Source: an uncultured delta proteobacterium
GTDB lineage: Bacteria; Desulfobacterota; Desulfobulbia; Desulfobulbales; Desulfocapsaceae
Length of the DNA: 64,000 nucleotides
Reading direction: 5' to 3'
Assembly: GCA_903901335.1 (NCBI GenBank)
Contig: CAIUQR010000149.1
Coordinates: 1 to 64,000, forward strand
Made by a program: the position numbers and the translations under genes
Shown: positions 28,301-36,037 of the stretch, in pieces
Numbering within the stretch: the stretch's first letter is position 1
Layout: every line of letters begins with the position of its first letter
Notes under the pieces: model-generated
Told to the model about the DNA's origin: nothing
Database searches by the model: none
The model's input: the letters and a program-made list of their open reading frames with translations, nothing else

Positions 28301-28520
28301 TGCTCTCAAAACGGCAGTGTTCGCGGATGTGGTCCACCAGAACCGGCTCCAGGATGGTGGTCCCCAGTCGTTCCCCCCGGAGCTTGGCCGTCTCCCCGGG
28401 AGGCAGATACCGCCAGCCGAGCCGCATCAACAGGTGCAGGGCCGGGAGTTGCGACTGCACCTTCTCTAAGTAACTCGGTGTCTCGTTATCGGCGGTACGA
28501 TAGTGTGAAGGCTCTTCCAT
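25302..28520 (-). CDS. hsdR: Type I restriction enzyme, R subunit
   Basis: 1072 residues, full length for HsdR. N-terminal nuclease of the PD-(D/E)XK class (IPDIVLFVNGIPLAVMECK, about 160-178) followed by the motor: Walker A HTQGSGKSLTMVML (about 349), Walker B-type VDEGHRG, and FTGTPL, with the second RecA lobe including LLTGFDAP and AIARVNR. It translocates and cuts unmethylated DNA in complex with HsdM and HsdS. Starts 11 bases after the hsdS stop. No internal disruption seen. Confidence 0.96.
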   Translation of the reverse strand: MEEPSHYRTADNETPSYLEKVQSQLPALHLLMRLGWRYLPPGETAKLRGERLGTTILEPVLVDHIREHCRFESKGSWHPFTDNAIQNAVQALKGFRATGALHQNEQAYDLLCLGISVPQTIEGDTRSFDINFIDWKNPANNSYHCTAEFKVERIGRDKHYIPDIVLFVNGIPLAVMECKRSAYTQNRKQPIDLAVEQLGDYQAADGIPQLFLYSHLLLALARDKAHYGTSGTPKKFWATWQEENRDEPIRQLLARSLAVEDTERLLAGPFADVRAQYLSLLETSREIREQDRALYALCRQERLLELVYKFILYDNGIKKIARYQQYFTVRNIVGRVLSAPPGATRPGGVVWHTQGSGKSLTMVMLAKSLALHRDILHPKIILVTDRIDLDDQICGTFRACGLEPEQANTGKHLVDLLQDQRSHVVTTLIHKFAMATANRRLKEADHNTFVLVDEGHRGQYNEQYARMRLALKGACFIAFTGTPLAKSSKKNTFAQFGDLFRPPYTITQAVHDRAVVPLLYEARHVPQKVDKKAIDGWFEKLTLGLTKDRKADLKRKFSTDRQLNKALQKVRVIAWDVSLHFTSAYQGTGLKGQLVTPDKETALRYKDFLDGFGMVSSEILISAPGTSEGDGATSEPSQTEKAFWQTMMDRYGSEKQYNKQLINAFKHGESPEIIIVVEKLLTGFDAPCNTVLYLAKKLKEHTLLQAIARVNRLCEGKEYGLILDYSGIIEELDQAIDFYGKLAEYDRKDLEETVTYLSERVAELPQLHANVWELLAAVKGAKDPEIYEMHLRDEDLRNKFYERFSLFARTLALALSSLNFLETTPPQTIQKYKKDLKFFQNLRAAVAQRYQEVIDYSEYEQKIRKLLDTHVGAGEVEQLCKPINLLDANERLKVLEDTGKSAGAKADMIASATRHAIEQEMAKDPAFYKKFSKLLEDVIEAYHDGRLQALEALDKVKDISTKVATHTDDDTPVELIGKDMARRFFGCVREPLAPYTSSNDRPGTAIALQIVARISPHKIRDWRTNQDAINRMRGEIDDILFEIVAEFGLHLSLTEHDAIIDKCIEVAIANED

Positions 28521-28530
28521 AACGGAATTC

Positions 28531-29844
28531 TCACGTTGCGACCCGGATCTCTCCGGTCAGAAGTTTCTGCATCAGACCCCGCTTCTGCTTTTCCAGGGCG
28601 CGCAGTTTTTTCTCAAGCTGGTTGATTTCGTTATCTGCCGCCAGCAGGACAGCGGCGATGGCTTGTTGTTCATCTTTTGTTGGCAAGGGAACATGGATAA
28701 GCGAGAATTCCCGCCACCGAAGACTGCCCCGCCTGTCGACAGATGAATTTGTCGATATTGTAAAGATATGCCGGAATGTGTCGGTCTTAAAAACAGCGTA
28801 AAGATACTCCGGAATAACCCGGTCGTCGCATTTGAATACGATATATATTGGACTCACCAGACCCTTTTCGCGTTCAAGAAGCAGTCCGATGGAGCCTTCT
28901 TCGATATGGTTTGACGGATAGCCAAAGCAGCCACGTTCAATGACCTTATAATTGGAGGTATCCTCGCTGCAGACCTGTTTTCCGAAATATTTGGCTGATT
29001 CCACAAACCCGATATGCTTTGAGCAGGATAAGACTGTCACATCACCGTTTCCCTTATTTCTTAAAGAGCATTCGCGGGCAATTTTTCGTATTTGAGGACA
29101 TTGCCAATCTTCCGGAAAAGGAAAAAATCGGTGCTCTTTCAGAACGCTAGATTCTTCAAAATCGGATAATCGTTGCTTTCCCCAGAGCAGCTGCTGCATC
29201 AGGCCTTTCTTACGTTTCTTTTTCGCTTCGAGTAGTCGTTGTGTCTGCTCAATGGCCGTGTCCCACATGGAGAGAATTTCGGCGATTTTTCTTTGTTCGG
29301 TGAGGGAAGGAAGTGGAAGTGGGAGACGATACAACTCTCCTTGTCCAAGTGTTTTATTGCGCCCAGCTCCACCAGGAGATGCCAGCTCTAAAAGGTACTT
29401 TCCCCTTTTGGTAAGAAAAAAATATCGTAAATAATAGAGATCGGCCTTGCCTTGTTTGGCCGTATACATAGGAAACCGGTGGGAAGCGATCATTCCTGAT
29501 TCTCGTTCGCTTGTCACCGCAACAGCCTGTTCCCAGGCAAAAACGATATTGAAAATCAAAGCTGGAGCATGGACATTAAAAACATATTTATCTCCTAATT
29601 GCAACCCCTTAACCGGAGTTTTATAAAAAATGCCTTTACCATGTGAACGAATGCCAATTTCTTGATAATCTTGATATGGCTCTACTGCAACTGCACTTTT
29701 AGTCCGCTTAAGGACTTCTCCGTAGATCTTGACGTGCCAATCTTCCGGAATCCAGCCTACTTTGGTCTTTTTATATCCTGGTCTGTTTTCATTCCGGTCA
29801 TTCATACTCATCGCCTGTTCGTCATTTGCTATCGAAGAATTCAA
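28531..29844 (-). CDS. hsdS: Type I restriction specificity subunit, two target-recognition domains
   Basis: 437 residues. Two TRDs separated by conserved helices: first about 25-190, ending RLPLPLPSLTEQRKIAEIL, and second about 240-390, ending IHVPLPTKDEQQAIAAVLLAAD. Each is followed by a coiled-coil spacer (QTQRLLEAKKKRKKGLMQQL and LRALEKQKRGLMQKLL). Its start overlaps the rhuM stop by four bases. The true start may be Met12 or Met14. It sets the DNA target of the complex together with HsdM. Confidence 0.93.
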   Translation of the reverse strand: MNSSIANDEQAMSMNDRNENRPGYKKTKVGWIPEDWHVKIYGEVLKRTKSAVAVEPYQDYQEIGIRSHGKGIFYKTPVKGLQLGDKYVFNVHAPALIFNIVFAWEQAVAVTSERESGMIASHRFPMYTAKQGKADLYYLRYFFLTKRGKYLLELASPGGAGRNKTLGQGELYRLPLPLPSLTEQRKIAEILSMWDTAIEQTQRLLEAKKKRKKGLMQQLLWGKQRLSDFEESSVLKEHRFFPFPEDWQCPQIRKIARECSLRNKGNGDVTVLSCSKHIGFVESAKYFGKQVCSEDTSNYKVIERGCFGYPSNHIEEGSIGLLLEREKGLVSPIYIVFKCDDRVIPEYLYAVFKTDTFRHIFTISTNSSVDRRGSLRWREFSLIHVPLPTKDEQQAIAAVLLAADNEINQLEKKLRALEKQKRGLMQKLLTGEIRVAT

Positions 29845-30884
29845 GAGCTTTTCCTTTTTCGTGTCTTGCGGGGTGTGGACTGCCTCTCCAACTCCTTCAC
29901 CTCGTTTAGCGCCTCAATGAAATGCTGTTCCACCGGAGACGCTGACTCCAGCATCTGCTTCCGATACCTTTCATATTCGGTCCGCGCCTTATCGAGGGCC
30001 TGTTCGCGGCTGACACTGCCGGCATGGGTCAGGATCTCCCGGTCGCTGATCTTCAGGAAACCGTCCAATTTGCCGATCCAGTCTTTCATATACATGGGTT
30101 TCCGGTCCAGGGCCTGGAGTTCGGCGAAATCCAGATAGATGGAGACGATCCTGTTCAGGGTATCCAGTTCTGCGGCATTCAGATAATTCTTGGCAACCCC
30201 GGCATCGGCAAGCGTGGGTTTGGTTCCTGTCCAGGAGGTCAGGCCCATGTTCTTGGCAGAACCGTCGGCCCGGTCAAGGATGATTTCGGCGGCGGTGTGA
30301 CCATGGGCCGCCCAGTGCATCTTGTTCTGAACCACGGCGAAAAAATCCCTGGAGAGATCGGTATGGGGATCATAATCGATGCTGGTGGCATAGATATCGA
30401 GGACCTTGCGCCAAAAGACCTTTTCCGAAGAGCGGATGTCCCGGATGCGGGAAAGGAGTTCATCAAAATAATTGCCGCCGCCGGCCTGTTTCAGGCGCTC
30501 GTCGTCCAGGGCAAAACCCTTGACAATATATTCCCGCAGCCGCTGGGTGGCCCAGATGCGGAACTGGGTGCCGCGATGGGATTTCACCCGGTAGCCGACG
30601 GAGATAATGACATCGAGGTTAAAGTACTCGACCTGATAGGATTTTCCATCCGTGGCAGTTGTTGCAAATTTTGCAACAACTGCCGGGCGGGCAAGTTCTC
30701 CTTCCTTGAAGATATTGCCGATATGTCGGGAGATGACCGACTTGTCCCGCTGGAAAAGGTCCGTCATCTGCCCCAGTGACAGCCAGACCGTCCCTCCCCG
30801 GAGTCTGACCTCGACCCGTGTTTTGCCGTCTTCGGTTTGGTAAATCAGAAGGTCCGACCTCTCTTCCGGCAAAGTATTTACCAT
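29841..30884 (-). CDS. rhuM: RhuM family protein
   Basis: 347 residues. The RhuM core runs from about 12 to 310: DGKTRVEVRLRGGTVWLSL, QMTDLFQRDKSVISRHI, and VEYFNLDVIISVGYRVKSHR. The family was named for a Salmonella virulence-island protein and is often encoded inside type I restriction operons. Its molecular role is unknown; a KilA-N-like DNA-binding segment near the N-terminus has been proposed for relatives. It sits between hsdM and hsdS and overlaps hsdS by four bases. Confidence 0.9.
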   Translation of the reverse strand: MVNTLPEERSDLLIYQTEDGKTRVEVRLRGGTVWLSLGQMTDLFQRDKSVISRHIGNIFKEGELARPAVVAKFATTATDGKSYQVEYFNLDVIISVGYRVKSHRGTQFRIWATQRLREYIVKGFALDDERLKQAGGGNYFDELLSRIRDIRSSEKVFWRKVLDIYATSIDYDPHTDLSRDFFAVVQNKMHWAAHGHTAAEIILDRADGSAKNMGLTSWTGTKPTLADAGVAKNYLNAAELDTLNRIVSIYLDFAELQALDRKPMYMKDWIGKLDGFLKISDREILTHAGSVSREQALDKARTEYERYRKQMLESASPVEQHFIEALNEVKELERQSTPRKTRKRKSS

Positions 30885-30902
30885 CTCACCTGCTCCTTTC
30901 TT

Positions 30903-32441
30903 TTAGAACCCCAGCTCTTTCAGATAGCCGTCCATCTTCTTGCGGGTCTCCGCCAGGTCGGTCTCTATCTGCTTAATCTCCCGCTGCACCTCGGCAATAT
31001 CGATCTCCGGCTCCGGTTCAAAGGTATCCACATATCGGGGGATATTGAGATTGAACTCGTTTTCGGCAATCTCCTCGAAGGTGGCAAGAAATGAATATTT
31101 ATCGATAACCTGTCGATTGCGGAAGGTGGTGACGATCCGGTCGATATCCTGATCCCGCAGTTTATTCTGATTGGTGGCCTGCTCGAAATCGCGGCTGGCA
31201 TCGATAAACAGCACCTTATCCCTGCCTTTGGGCGTTCTGGCTTTATCGAAAATCAGCAGCGCCGCCGGAATACCGGTGCCGAAAAAGAGGTTGGCCGGTA
31301 GGCCGATTACCGCATCCAGCAGATTTTCCCGGATTACGGCTTCCCGGATCCTGCCTTCCTGGCCGCCCCGAAAGAGCACACCGTGCGGCACCACCACCCC
31401 GACCCGGCCTTTACCATCCACCGCCGAGGCGAGCATATGAGAGAGAAAGGCCCAGTCTCCCTTGCTCTTGGGCGGGACGCCCCTGTAGAAACGGCCATAC
31501 TTGTCTTCAGCGGCGATATCCTGACCCCATTTGTCGAGGCTGAAAGGAGGATTGGCAATCACAATATCGAATTTCATCAATGCATCGTTTTCAACCAGCA
31601 GGGGATGACGAATGGTGTCTTCCCATTCAATCCGAGCGGAATCGACGTTGTGCAGGAACATGTTCATCTTGCAGAGCGCCCAGGTGGAGCCGTTCATCTC
31701 CTGGCCATACAGGGAAAAGTCTTCCGAACCCACCTGATTGGCAGCCCGGATCAAAAGAGAACCCGAGCCACAGGCCGGGTCGCAGATCCGGTCGCCCGGC
31801 TGCGGTGCAACCAGGCGGGCCAGGGTCTCCGAGACCTCGGCCGGGGTATAGAACTCGCCGGCCTTTTTCCCGGCCGTGGCAGCAAACTTGGCGATCAGGT
31901 ATTCGTAGACGTCGCCGATGACATCCAGGTGCCCTACTGCCTCGTAACGCAGGTCAAGCGCAGCCATATCCTCTAAAACATTTTTCAAACGCACATTGCG
32001 CTGTCTGGTCTGTCCGAGGTTGGCCTCGCTGTTGAAATCAATATTGCGAAACACATTGTGCAGCTTACTCTTGTTGGCATCCTCAAGGTGTTCGAGGAGG
32101 ATGTTGATCAATTGCCCGATATTGGTCCGATCCCGCCTCTCATGGAGACTGTCGAAGGTTGCCGGAAAACACTCCTCCACCTTGCCATTCGAATCCTTGA
32201 TTTCGATCTCGGGGATAAGAAAGCGCTCCCGGTCCAGCGCCCGCTGCACCCGGACCTGATCACCTTTGTACTTTTTTTGGTATTCAGCTTCCTTCGATTT
32301 ACGGACATCGCTGAGATATTTTACAAACAGCATTGTCAGGATGTAGTCCTTGTACTGAGCGGGATCGATCACCCCGCGAAAGGTGTCGCAGGCCCGCCAT
32401 ACTACATTGAAAATCGCCTCTCGTTTTTGTTTGTCGGTCAT
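30903..32441 (-). CDS. hsdM: Type I restriction DNA adenine methyltransferase, M subunit
   Basis: 512 residues. N-terminal helical HsdM domain (about 10-150, ILTMLFVKYLSDVRKSKEAEY), then the N6-adenine methyltransferase fold with SAM motif DPACGSGSLLI (about 219-229) and catalytic NPPF (about 300, IVIANPPFSLDKWGQD). Protects host DNA and is needed for both modification and cutting. It starts 16 bases after the short HsdS-like gene. Confidence 0.96.
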   Translation of the reverse strand: MTDKQKREAIFNVVWRACDTFRGVIDPAQYKDYILTMLFVKYLSDVRKSKEAEYQKKYKGDQVRVQRALDRERFLIPEIEIKDSNGKVEECFPATFDSLHERRDRTNIGQLINILLEHLEDANKSKLHNVFRNIDFNSEANLGQTRQRNVRLKNVLEDMAALDLRYEAVGHLDVIGDVYEYLIAKFAATAGKKAGEFYTPAEVSETLARLVAPQPGDRICDPACGSGSLLIRAANQVGSEDFSLYGQEMNGSTWALCKMNMFLHNVDSARIEWEDTIRHPLLVENDALMKFDIVIANPPFSLDKWGQDIAAEDKYGRFYRGVPPKSKGDWAFLSHMLASAVDGKGRVGVVVPHGVLFRGGQEGRIREAVIRENLLDAVIGLPANLFFGTGIPAALLIFDKARTPKGRDKVLFIDASRDFEQATNQNKLRDQDIDRIVTTFRNRQVIDKYSFLATFEEIAENEFNLNIPRYVDTFEPEPEIDIAEVQREIKQIETDLAETRKKMDGYLKELGF

Positions 32442-32457
32442 ATGTGTTCCATTCTTG

Positions 32458-33033
32458 TCACTTGCCTTGAATTGCTTTCAGGCATGCGGCGGTTATCATT
32501 TTCCTTCGGTTTTGCACTAACTGTTCAAGTAATTCCTGTTCCTGGTGCTGTAATGCATCAAGAGCGGCTATTTTTTTCTGCACTTCCAGAGGGGGGAGCG
32601 GGACGTCTATAGCCTCCAGCACCGCCCGTCGCACCACCGGCATGTGAACGCCTTTGCCGCTGTACAGATGTAAATACTGCTCGACAGAGGGCTGATTCAA
32701 ATACCAGTAGAGATACTTCGGAAGCACGCTCGCATCGGTTGCCCGGATGATGAAAAAACATGCCGCCGCCAGGGAATGGTTGGGAATGGTTTCAAGGAGC
32801 ACCGAGAAGTTGTGTGCGCCTCGGGCCATAAACAGGATGTCACCTTTCTCCAGAAGCTTATCTTTTCCGGACAGATCGGGATCAAAACGGATCAGATCAT
32901 TGGAGCAGTAATCGAACTTGTCAATATCCACATCCCTGGCCTGCACCAGGAAATGCGTGCCATTGGTGCGAGCCTCAATCTTCCCGCGACTGATATAACC
33001 GCTCAGAACCTGTGTGATTTTTGATAATTCCAT
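32458..33033 (-). CDS. Half-size HsdS-like protein (single target-recognition domain)
   Basis: 191 residues: one TRD (about 10-150, including GDILFMARGAHNFSVL and YLYWYLNQPSVEQYL) and one conserved spacer helix (about 150-190, PLPPLEVQKKIAALDALQH). This is about half of a normal HsdS. It is the first gene of the operon, has an intact frame and a strong promoter, and so is not an obvious pseudogene. It could dimerise to give a symmetric recognition unit or swap with the full-length HsdS 2.6 kb downstream; this is inferred. Confidence 0.85.
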   Translation of the reverse strand: MELSKITQVLSGYISRGKIEARTNGTHFLVQARDVDIDKFDYCSNDLIRFDPDLSGKDKLLEKGDILFMARGAHNFSVLLETIPNHSLAAACFFIIRATDASVLPKYLYWYLNQPSVEQYLHLYSGKGVHMPVVRRAVLEAIDVPLPPLEVQKKIAALDALQHQEQELLEQLVQNRRKMITAACLKAIQGK

Positions 33034-33062
33034 AGTCCCTCTGTCAATATAATCTGCAATAT

Positions 33063-33091
33063 ATTATATACCGCAATTTTATTCTTGACAA
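33063..33091 (-). promoter_or_regulatory. Sigma70 promoter of the restriction operon
   Basis: On the minus strand TTGTCA (33091-33086), a 17-base spacer and a perfect TATAAT (33068-33063). The start would be near 33056, leaving about 22 bases before the half-size hsdS ATG. A rightward TTGACA (33085-33090) with TACAGT 16 bases on forms a divergent promoter for the ORF at 33151. Confidence 0.75.
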
Positions 33092-33150
33092 CAAGAATTT
33101 TAATATTACAGTTATCGTTATCTTGCAAAATATAAATACAAGGAGATTGT

Positions 33151-33453
33151 ATGGAGTTATCAGAAAATCAAAAGCACCAAACACTGCTGGCGGTGCTGCA
33201 GGAACGTTACAATGCCTCGCACAAGATGAGGGAGAGATCTATTCAGTTTACTCTCTGAACTTCTTAACGTACCGGAGGAAGAAGCAACCCTTGGCTTTAT
33301 GCGTTTACTGGCATTGCCCGTTCAAGGAAACACTGTAGACTGATTGTTCGCGGCAATTCGTATTCTCCTTGACAAAGAACCATCTATAAGTGATTTTTTT
33401 TCGGAGCCCAATACCTTGGCTGAGTTTTTTAATTCGATTGACCGGAGATCCCC
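33151..33453 (+). pseudogene. Truncated or frameshifted small gene(s) beside the restriction operon
   Basis: An ATG at 33151 has a perfect AGGAG five bases upstream and a divergent promoter, but the frame ends after 35 codons at 33256. In the +1 frame, sequence resumes from about 33236 (SLLSELLNVPEEEATLGF and so on) to a TGA at 33341, and continues in the same frame with LFAAIRILLDKEPSISDFF up to about 33450. The pattern suggests one decayed gene with a frameshift and a CGA-to-TGA change. I do not recognise the family. Confidence 0.5.
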
Positions 33454-34254
33454 ATGCCTGAGAAGCTCGAACGCCTCTGTTTTAACTGTAACAGCTTTTT
33501 CCCCGACACCTATGAGGCTACCGAATATGGCATCTGTCTTGCTGAAGAGGTCTTTGAACCCTTCCTGGATGATCTGCTGATTCACGGAAATTTTGATAAC
33601 TGCCGCTCTCTGGTTCAGGCCAGGAGGTTCGAAGGCGAGAGGAAAGTCTGCTCTCTTTATGAAGAGGCTGAAATGTGGGAAGTCCCGGACGACATATCTC
33701 CAGACCTGATCGACCAGCTGATACTCCAGGCAAGGGAGGAAAAGGGGCGAAAGCCGACCGAGTATTTTTTCAAGGATCACTCGTTCGCCTGGCTGCTGGA
33801 GCATGACGAGCAGCTGCAAAAACTCCGTCATAGGTACCAGCACCGTTCCCCGGAAGAACGTCGCATGGCGGCCGACCATGAATATCATGCCGCAATAGCC
33901 TGTCAGCATTTTCTTGATTTGACCGAAGAGCACAGGCAGACGGCTGCCATTCCGGGAGAAGTTGCGGCCTTAGCCATTGATCCGCACTATGCTCCGGCCC
34001 TTTTAACCGTCGGCACCTATGAATATCTCCTCGGCAGGATCAACGAAGGGGTGCAGTTGCTTCTCAGCCTCGTTTGTTTACCGATAGAAACAGAAGACTT
34101 AGCAGTTATCATCGATAAGGCCGGAAGGTTTTTACAGGACAGAAAGGACTTCAGCCAGGCAGAAATATTGTATGCTGCCGCCATTGAAAACTTTCCGGAT
34201 GTGCAATTGTTTAAAGAAGGTCATTCCTGCACAGACAAACAACGGAGCAGATAA
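33454..34254 (+). CDS. Unknown protein with CXXC N-terminus, 266 aa
   Basis: No family recognised. The first 70 residues contain CFNC (9-12) and further cysteines near 28, 50 and 66, suggesting metal binding or redox. The middle is charged, and the C-terminal part (about 165-250) reads like two TPR-style helical pairs (ALAIDPHYAPALLTVGTYEY, then FSQAEILYAAAIENFPD). Its stop lies one base before the start of the SEC-C gene, so they form a pair. No signal peptide. GGAG lies 9 bases upstream of the ATG. Confidence 0.7.
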   Translation: MPEKLERLCFNCNSFFPDTYEATEYGICLAEEVFEPFLDDLLIHGNFDNCRSLVQARRFEGERKVCSLYEEAEMWEVPDDISPDLIDQLILQAREEKGRKPTEYFFKDHSFAWLLEHDEQLQKLRHRYQHRSPEERRMAADHEYHAAIACQHFLDLTEEHRQTAAIPGEVAALAIDPHYAPALLTVGTYEYLLGRINEGVQLLLSLVCLPIETEDLAVIIDKAGRFLQDRKDFSQAEILYAAAIENFPDVQLFKEGHSCTDKQRSR

Positions 34255-34255
34255 A

Positions 34256-35665
34256 ATGGGTAAAATTGGAAGAAACGACCCCTGCCATTGCGGCAGCGGG
34301 AAAAAATACAAAAAGTGCTGTATGCACAAAGACAAGGAAATGCGGCTGCGAGAGCAAGAAGAGCGAAGATATGAGCAAGATGTTATTGACGGGCGGATAG
34401 ACCCTTTTGCCAGCGATGAGGACTGGCTGGCTGATCCTGACGACGAAGAGCTCGACGATGATTTGAGCGTGGAAGATGATATTGACGATGTCGATGTTCC
34501 TTGGGCTGATCCGGTCCCTGTCACCTCGTCCTCCATCGAAAAGAAAAAAACTATCTCCGACGAGGACGAAGCGATTATCAATGCCTGGTGGAATACCTAC
34601 CGAGACATATCCGATCCCGACCAGCTGCGCGATCATATCGAAAAGTTTATGGACTCTCATCCCCATCTGGTTGAAGATCTGACACTTGAGGAGGAGCCCT
34701 TATTCCAACTGCAGGATATGTATGATCGTCAAGGCCGACCGGAGGGATATATTGAAGTGCTGTCGCGCCTTCGCTCCGAGTTCCCTGATGCCTACTTTAA
34801 GGGATTCAGTTATTTCGACAGCAGCATAATCAGCTGGCTGATGGTAACCGGTCAAAGAGAAAAAGTGGCGGACTATCTTGCAGGTTTTCGAAAACATCCT
34901 ACGCAAAACCTGGATAACCTGTTCGACTTGATCCATTTTCTGACGAGCTGTAACTGCCAGGACATCCTGGCTGATTTTCTTCCGGAAATCGTAAGTGAGG
35001 TCTGTACTTCACCGATGGTGCTGGGCGACGATGAAATTATCGGCCTGACAATTACCATCCTGATGGCACCTTTTCTCGACAAGGGTCTTGAAAAATTCGC
35101 CCCTCACTCCCTGGCCCAAAAGATACAAACACTGTCATCTGTGGTAAACCCGATCTGGATGGAGCCCCAATTCCTAAAAGAGTACCTCCGCGGCATCCTC
35201 GACAGACATGAGCATTGGGACCTTGACGGCTGTTCCACCCGCAGCCAGGCTCTGGTTCGCTATGAAAAGATCACCAGAAACTTCATGGGCTGGCTTGGCA
35301 TCCAGACAAAGCTGGACTGGTGTGCCGCTGATTATCACAGCCAGCTCGTCTTTGACTATCTCGCGGCGACTCTGCCGGTGAAAAAGAAACCCCGGGAACC
35401 TTTCCCTTTTGCAGAAAAGAACATGGAAGGGCTCCTGGTGCAACTGTCAAAAAATATGCTGTGGCTGGATTCATCCAGATTGTTCGGAACACTCAACGGC
35501 CTCTACTGGTTTGCCACATTCCTGGAAGACACCTCGTCTGCTACCTCGGAGCAGGCACAGGTCGGAAGAGAAACATGTGTACGGCTTTTTGAAAAGGTGT
35601 ATCCCGTTCAGGAAAAACAGGACATCAAGGCTCTTATCTGGAAGCAGTTCCCGTGGAAGGGGTGA
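34256..35665 (+). CDS. SEC-C motif protein with TPR-like helical body
   Basis: 469 residues from the ATG at 34256, just after the upstream stop; the frame is open 28 codons further but that extension overlaps the upstream gene. The N-terminus holds a zinc-binding SEC-C motif, GRNDPCHCGSGKKYKKCC (about 5-22), as at the end of SecA. An Asp/Glu-rich linker (about 45-90) and a long helical region follow. SEC-C proteins are diverse; a defence or housekeeping role cannot be assigned. Confidence 0.78.
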   Translation: MGKIGRNDPCHCGSGKKYKKCCMHKDKEMRLREQEERRYEQDVIDGRIDPFASDEDWLADPDDEELDDDLSVEDDIDDVDVPWADPVPVTSSSIEKKKTISDEDEAIINAWWNTYRDISDPDQLRDHIEKFMDSHPHLVEDLTLEEEPLFQLQDMYDRQGRPEGYIEVLSRLRSEFPDAYFKGFSYFDSSIISWLMVTGQREKVADYLAGFRKHPTQNLDNLFDLIHFLTSCNCQDILADFLPEIVSEVCTSPMVLGDDEIIGLTITILMAPFLDKGLEKFAPHSLAQKIQTLSSVVNPIWMEPQFLKEYLRGILDRHEHWDLDGCSTRSQALVRYEKITRNFMGWLGIQTKLDWCAADYHSQLVFDYLAATLPVKKKPREPFPFAEKNMEGLLVQLSKNMLWLDSSRLFGTLNGLYWFATFLEDTSSATSEQAQVGRETCVRLFEKVYPVQEKQDIKALIWKQFPWKG

Positions 35666-35779
35666 GATCCGTCTGTGGACAGTGCGGCGATAGAGTGACC
35701 AGGCATAAGGCCCGTTTGCAGGACAGCAAGATCGTCTGCCTTTTGACTGCCTGCCTGGCTTGGCTACTCGCCACTCCTG

Positions 35780-35930
35780 AGCCTTCTTTTGTTTTCCGCC
35801 AATCGGGCAGGCAATGGGCAATAGAAAACTTTGAGCATATCTTCTCTTCCCATTCATCACCAGATAATGGCAAGTTTGAGGATCACAGTACATAATTATG
35901 GAAGAACAGATATCCATTGACATGAGCGTT
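35780..35930 (-). pseudogene. Remnant of a second ygjP-like gene
   Basis: On the minus strand, pieces in two frames match the C-terminus of the functional YgjP at 24590: SIIMY then TCHYLVMNGK where YVIIHELCHLQHHNHSK is expected, and IAHCLPDWRKTKE for LLTRCLPDWQKRKE. The HExxH motif is destroyed. Both copies share the 13-base GCCAATCGGGCAG (35798-35810 and 24631-24643) in the same orientation. The rest of 35666-36037 has no credible ORF. Confidence 0.45.
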
Positions 35931-36037
35931 CAAACCATATATCCATTTGTCGCCGCTATCGGCTAAGAAACGAAGACGTCAATATATTTCCTTCTATATT
36001 ATCAAGCATATAAAGGAAGAACCAGAGAAGGATAGCT

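Noticed and set aside
28531..33033. Phase-variable hsdS inversion system
   Set aside because: The two hsdS-type genes face the same way and no recombinase gene is nearby; I saw no long inverted repeats between them, though a self-comparison could not be run.
24590..36037. CRISPR array or transposase in the restriction island
   Set aside because: No regularly spaced repeats, no transposase, integrase or terminal inverted repeats seen in the window.
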